Of a stretch of 8,721 nt of DNA, positions 6,335 through 8,721 are shown in pieces. The stretch comes from JAAYQA01 sp964510345. GTDB lineage: Bacteria > Bacillota > Clostridia > Tissierellales > Peptoniphilaceae. Within the stretch, counting starts at the first letter, position 1. Each line of letters starts with the position of its first letter. Below the pieces are notes generated by a model. That model did no database searches, was not told where the DNA came from, and saw only the letters and a program-made list of their open reading frames with translations. The position numbers and the translations under genes are program-made. The stretch spans positions 1 to 8,721 of the forward strand of contig CAZEBB010000055.1 of the NCBI GenBank assembly GCA_964510345.1, given 5' to 3'.

Positions 6335-7022
6335 CGCGATATCCCTTCCCCCAAATATTGACCAATACTTTCGGCTTCGCCGGGTCATCTTCGATCTTTC
6401 TGCGCAGATTTCTTATATGCACCATCACATTGTTGTTGGAGCTGTAAAAATAGGGCTCGTCCCACACGGTCTCGTATAAATTCCGGATCGTGTAGAGCCG
6501 CCCCCGGTTCTTGGCCAAGAGCAGTAAGATCTGATACTCCAGTTCCGTCAGTTGGATCTCCTCTTCGCCTTTCCACACTTCATTTGCGAGCGGATTGATG
6601 GCCAGGTCCGCCACGCGAATCTTTTCCTGCTCTTCGATCGACTCTTTCCCGCGATACACGTGGTAGCGACGAATCAGCGCCTTTACTTGTGCGATCAGTT
6701 CCGCATACGAGAAAGGCTTCGAGAGATACCCGTCACCGCCGGCGCCAAATCCCAATGTCTTGTCGGAGTCCTGCGACTTGGCGGATAGAAAGAGCACCGG
6801 TACCGTCAACTTCTTTCTTAGCTCCACGCAAACCGACACCCCGTCTTTGTTGGGCATCATCACATCCAATATGATTAAGTCAAAACTGTCGTCGGCCAAT
6901 TGCACGGCCTCTTTTCCATCGACCGCCTCGACGACCGTCAACCCGTCATTTTCTAATAGCGTCCGCACGATGTAGCGAATCTCCGCATCGTCGTCAGCAA
7001 TGAGTATTTTTTTCTCTTCCAT
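6327..7022 (-). CDS. OmpR/PhoB-family response regulator
   Basis: This is a 231-residue DNA-binding regulator, presumably phosphorylated by the kinase that follows. The receiver domain (about 1-118) has the acidic pocket in ADDDAE (residues 9-14), phospho-acceptor D53 in IILDVMMPNKDG, S80 and K102 (SKPF). The usual GADDY before the lysine reads GGDGY here, with Y99 as the switch aromatic. The C-terminal winged helix (about 130-231) includes LTELEYQILLLLAKNRGRLYTIRNLYETVW, the recognition region NNNVMVHIRNLRRKIEDD, and NIWGKGYRVE. The start ATG at 7022 follows an AGGGGGAG ribosome binding site. It is the first gene of a three-gene operon with the kinase and the DUF3267 protein, and is divergent from the SOS polymerase operon. 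Confidence 0.96.
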   Translation of the reverse strand: MEEKKILIADDDAEIRYIVRTLLENDGLTVVEAVDGKEAVQLADDSFDLIILDVMMPNKDGVSVCVELRKKLTVPVLFLSAKSQDSDKTLGFGAGGDGYLSKPFSYAELIAQVKALIRRYHVYRGKESIEEQEKIRVADLAINPLANEVWKGEEEIQLTELEYQILLLLAKNRGRLYTIRNLYETVWDEPYFYSSNNNVMVHIRNLRRKIEDDPAKPKVLVNIWGKGYRVE

Positions 7023-7042
7023 TCTTCTCCCCCTTATCTTTT

Positions 7043-7048
7043 ATTATA
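7043..7048 (-). promoter_or_regulatory. -10 element for the regulator-kinase operon
   Basis: On the minus strand 7048-7043 reads TATAAT, a perfect -10, about 20 bases before the regulator start codon. No good -35 lies 16-18 bases upstream (about 2/6 match), which would fit a promoter that needs an activator, possibly the regulator itself. The leader would be very short (about 14 bases). Confidence 0.5.
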
Positions 7049-7105
7049 GGAATTCCCATACCCCGATTTATTACAGAACCTTGTCTATCTGTCGTTCGTT
7101 TTCTC

Positions 7106-7134
7106 TTTACATCGAACATACGTTCTGTTATACT
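7106..7134 (+). promoter_or_regulatory. Sigma-A promoter of the SOS polymerase operon
   Basis: TTTACA (7106-7111, 5/6 match to the -35), an exact 17-base spacer, and TATACT (7129-7134, 5/6 match to the -10) with a TGn extension (TGT at 7126-7128). Transcription would start near 7141, giving a leader of only about 15 bases that contains GGAGG (7143-7147) before the ATG at 7156. Confidence 0.85.
7113..7126 (+). promoter_or_regulatory. LexA (SOS) box in the promoter spacer
   Basis: CGAACATACGTTCT matches the Gram-positive LexA/DinR consensus CGAACRNRYGTTYC at 13 of 14 positions; only the final C is a T. Both half-sites, CGAAC and its complement GTTCG on the other strand, are intact. It lies between the -35 and -10 and touches the TGn extension, so bound LexA should block RNA polymerase directly. 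Induction after DNA damage is inferred from this placement. Confidence 0.88.
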
Positions 7135-7155
7135 GATTCCACGGAGGCGATCGGG

Positions 7156-8394
7156 ATGCAATACCACAAAATTTTTCATATCGACGTCAATTCAGCCTAT
7201 CTGTCCTGGGAGGCGGTATGGCGATTACAACACGGCGAGACGCTCGATCTGCGCGACATCCCCGCGATCGTCGGGGGCGATGTCAAAAAACGCCACGGCA
7301 TCGTGCTGGCCAAGTCGATCCCGGCGAAAGCGTACGGCATCCAAACGGGAGAAACCGTCTATTCGGCGGTGCAAAAGTGTCCCTCACTGGTGAGTGTCGC
7401 CCCTCACTATGAGCGCTATGTCAAAGCCAGCGACGCCATGGTGGAGATCGTACGCGAATACTCCCCCTATGTGCAGCGCTATTCGGTGGATGAAGTGTTC
7501 GTCGATTACAAGGGCACCCAAGACCCGGTCGAGGTCGCCGACGAGATCCGCATTCGGATGCGGGAGACGCTCGGCTTTACCGTCAATATCGGGATCGGCG
7601 AAAACAAACTGCTGGCTAAAGTCGCCTCGGACTTTAAAAAGCCCGACCGCGTTCACACGCTGTATCGGGAAGAAATCGCCAAGAAAATGTGGCCGCTTCC
7701 CGTTCGGGACCTCTTTATGGTCGGCTCTCGCACGGAGAGGAAGCTCAATGCCCGGGGGATCTTCACCATCGGCGACCTCGCGCAGTTGGACCGGGACTAT
7801 ATTTTGCACTGGCTGAAAAAACCGGGTTTACTCATCTGGGAGTACGCCAACGGGATTGAAAGCTCCCAAGTGCTCAATCACGGTGCGCCACCCAAGAGCA
7901 TCGGCAATTCCACCACCACCTCGTTTGACGTGGAGACCGAAGAAGACGCCCTTTTAGTCCTCTTGGGCCTCACCGAAACCGTCTGTATGCGACTTCGCGC
8001 CCATCAGATGTACACGCGCCTCGTGTCGGTCCATTTTAAGAACTATTCGTTCGTGCCCTATGGCCGAGAGCGCACCCTGTACAGCGCCACCGACTGCACG
8101 CAGTCCATCTACCGCATGGTGAAGACGCTATTTCGCGAGCTGTGGCAGGGCGAACCGCTGCGTCAACTGGGCGTCACCGTCGGGCGTCTAGCCCCCAACG
8201 ACAGAACCCAGCTCAGTTTTTTTGAATCGTGGGACGAAAAAGCCGTACAGATGGACCGCACCGTCGACCACGTGCGCTCCGACTACGGTCAAACGGCCCT
8301 ATACCGAAGCAGCTTTTTAGGCTCCGGCATCCATCCGGTCATCGGCGGAGTGATTCCCGAAGAGGATTATCCCTTGATGACGAGCCAATTATAA
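7156..8394 (+). CDS. dinB: Y-family (translesion) DNA polymerase, DinB/UmuC type
   Basis: This is an error-prone polymerase that copies past damaged bases. The start ATG 7156 has GGAGG 8 bases upstream; the open frame extends further upstream, but through the promoter. The product is 412 residues. Catalytic acidic residues are D10 (HIDVNSAYLSW), D112 and E113 (YSVDEVFVDY); Y15 is the likely steric-gate residue. Thumb and helix-hairpin-helix features are in NIGIGENKLLAKVASDFKKPDRVHTL and VGSRTERKLNARGIFTIGDL. The little-finger domain runs from about 245, and QLSFF (352-356) is a beta-clamp binding motif. The tail GSGIHPVIGGVIPEEDYPLM resembles a Clostridia-type clade of Y polymerases rather than classic Pol IV, so the symbol dinB is used broadly. 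It is first in an SOS-controlled unit with the small gene that starts 12 bases after its stop. Confidence 0.95.
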   Translation: MQYHKIFHIDVNSAYLSWEAVWRLQHGETLDLRDIPAIVGGDVKKRHGIVLAKSIPAKAYGIQTGETVYSAVQKCPSLVSVAPHYERYVKASDAMVEIVREYSPYVQRYSVDEVFVDYKGTQDPVEVADEIRIRMRETLGFTVNIGIGENKLLAKVASDFKKPDRVHTLYREEIAKKMWPLPVRDLFMVGSRTERKLNARGIFTIGDLAQLDRDYILHWLKKPGLLIWEYANGIESSQVLNHGAPPKSIGNSTTTSFDVETEEDALLVLLGLTETVCMRLRAHQMYTRLVSVHFKNYSFVPYGRERTLYSATDCTQSIYRMVKTLFRELWQGEPLRQLGVTVGRLAPNDRTQLSFFESWDEKAVQMDRTVDHVRSDYGQTALYRSSFLGSGIHPVIGGVIPEEDYPLMTSQL

Positions 8395-8405
8395 GGGGAT
8401 TTCAA

Positions 8406-8669
8406 ATGAAAACCATGATGAAAGAGATCGAGATGATCGCTTATTTTACCAAAGAAGGCGTCCCCATGCCGATCAAATACCGCATTTCCGACGAGCAGGG
8501 CGACTTGCAGGTCGTGATCGTCGACAAAGTCGTGTGGCAACGACAAGACAAGCGCGCCGGCAATCTGATGATCACCTATGCCTGCCAAAGCTTTTTTTGC
8601 GGGGTTGAGAGGCTGTACGAGTTGCGATATGAAGCCTCAAGTTTCAAGTGGTATCTACATAAAATATAA
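8406..8669 (+). CDS. Small uncharacterised protein, co-transcribed with the Y-family polymerase
   Basis: The product is 87 residues; ATG 8406 is preceded by AAGGGGA, which overlaps the end of the polymerase gene, with 11 bases between stop and start. Much of the frame upstream is open but lies inside the polymerase gene. There is no signal peptide or membrane segment. Alternating hydrophobic strands (PIKYRI, LQVVIVDKVVW, LMITYACQSFF, LYELRYE, KWYLHKI) suggest a small all-beta fold. Conserved-looking features are GVPMPIKYRI, the AGN turn, CQSFF and the C-terminal KWYLHKI. From memory, similar short proteins ending in a C-K-W-Y-L-x-K-I motif follow Y-family polymerases in other Clostridia. A role as an accessory or regulator of the polymerase, comparable in position to YolD beside UvrX in Bacillus, is inference only; the sequence does not look like YolD. 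Confidence 0.8.
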   Translation: MKTMMKEIEMIAYFTKEGVPMPIKYRISDEQGDLQVVIVDKVVWQRQDKRAGNLMITYACQSFFCGVERLYELRYEASSFKWYLHKI

Positions 8670-8690
8670 CCACCCAACCGTCCATCCCCC

Positions 8691-8720
8691 GCCCTTCGGG
8701 CACCCCCTCCTCCGAGGGGG
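8691..8720. terminator. Two GC-rich hairpins at the window end, possible terminator or repeat
   Basis: GCCC-TTC-GGGC (8691-8701) is followed directly by CCCCCTC-CTCC-GAGGGGG (8703-8720, a perfect 7-bp stem with a 4-base loop). They begin 21 bases after the last stop codon, the right place for the terminator of the polymerase operon. Any T run would lie beyond the edge. Tandem C/G-rich hairpins of this style are also common as intergenic repeats in gut Clostridia, so a repeat where the contig ended is equally possible. Confidence 0.4.
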
Positions 8721-8721
8721 C

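Noticed and set aside
6335..6388. Longer histidine kinase starting at ATG 6388
   Set aside because: It would overlap the regulator by 62 bases; the TTG at 6334 has a good ribosome binding site and the normal short overlap.
7000..7155. Longer polymerase reading frame from 7000
   Set aside because: It would run through the regulator start, both promoters and the LexA box; the ATG at 7156 has GGAGG and the family-typical N-terminus.

Overview
The window looks like chromosomal DNA from a low- to mid-GC Bacillota, probably a Clostridia or related gut-type lineage. The basis is strong purine-rich ribosome binding sites, a Gram-positive-type LexA box, OmpR/HisKA two-component genes with a TTG start and a short ATP lid, a Y-family polymerase ending in a G-x-HP...EEDYP-type tail, and PepF, DUF4085-like and DUF3267 relatives. 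Genus cannot be assigned from sequence alone. No IS element, tRNA, rRNA or CRISPR array was seen.

Layout. Positions 1-84 (minus) hold the first 28 codons of a DUF4085-like gene, divergent from pepF (191-1939, plus), an M3 zinc oligoendopeptidase. A 149-base intergenic stretch (1940-2088) is densely self-complementary: a possible promoter, then a 17-base-pair-scale stem closing two hairpins, then a perfect hairpin, all ahead of a pentapeptide-repeat protein with a C-terminal DUF5758-type domain (2089-2778). Next is an RclA-like flavin disulfide reductase (2854-4387). It is interrupted by a run of ten N (3517-3526) followed by about 125 bases that do not fit the protein family, and the two halves are in different frames.

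On the minus strand, a compact operon reads response regulator (7022-6327), histidine kinase (6334-5042, TTG start) and DUF3267 membrane zincin-like protein (5033-4365). The first two genes overlap by 8 bases and the last two are 8 bases apart. The operon's last gene converges on and overlaps the reductase by 23 bases.

Divergent from the regulator is a damage-inducible unit. A well-formed extended -10 promoter (7106-7134) has a LexA box in its spacer and drives a DinB/Y-family polymerase (7156-8394) and a small 87-residue uncharacterised protein (8406-8669). The window ends in two GC-rich hairpins (8691-8720).

The most interesting items are the structured leader at 1979-2082, where one strand could alternatively pair with the ribosome binding site, and the small partner gene of the SOS polymerase. 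The broken reductase is most likely an assembly problem, but could hide an insertion.
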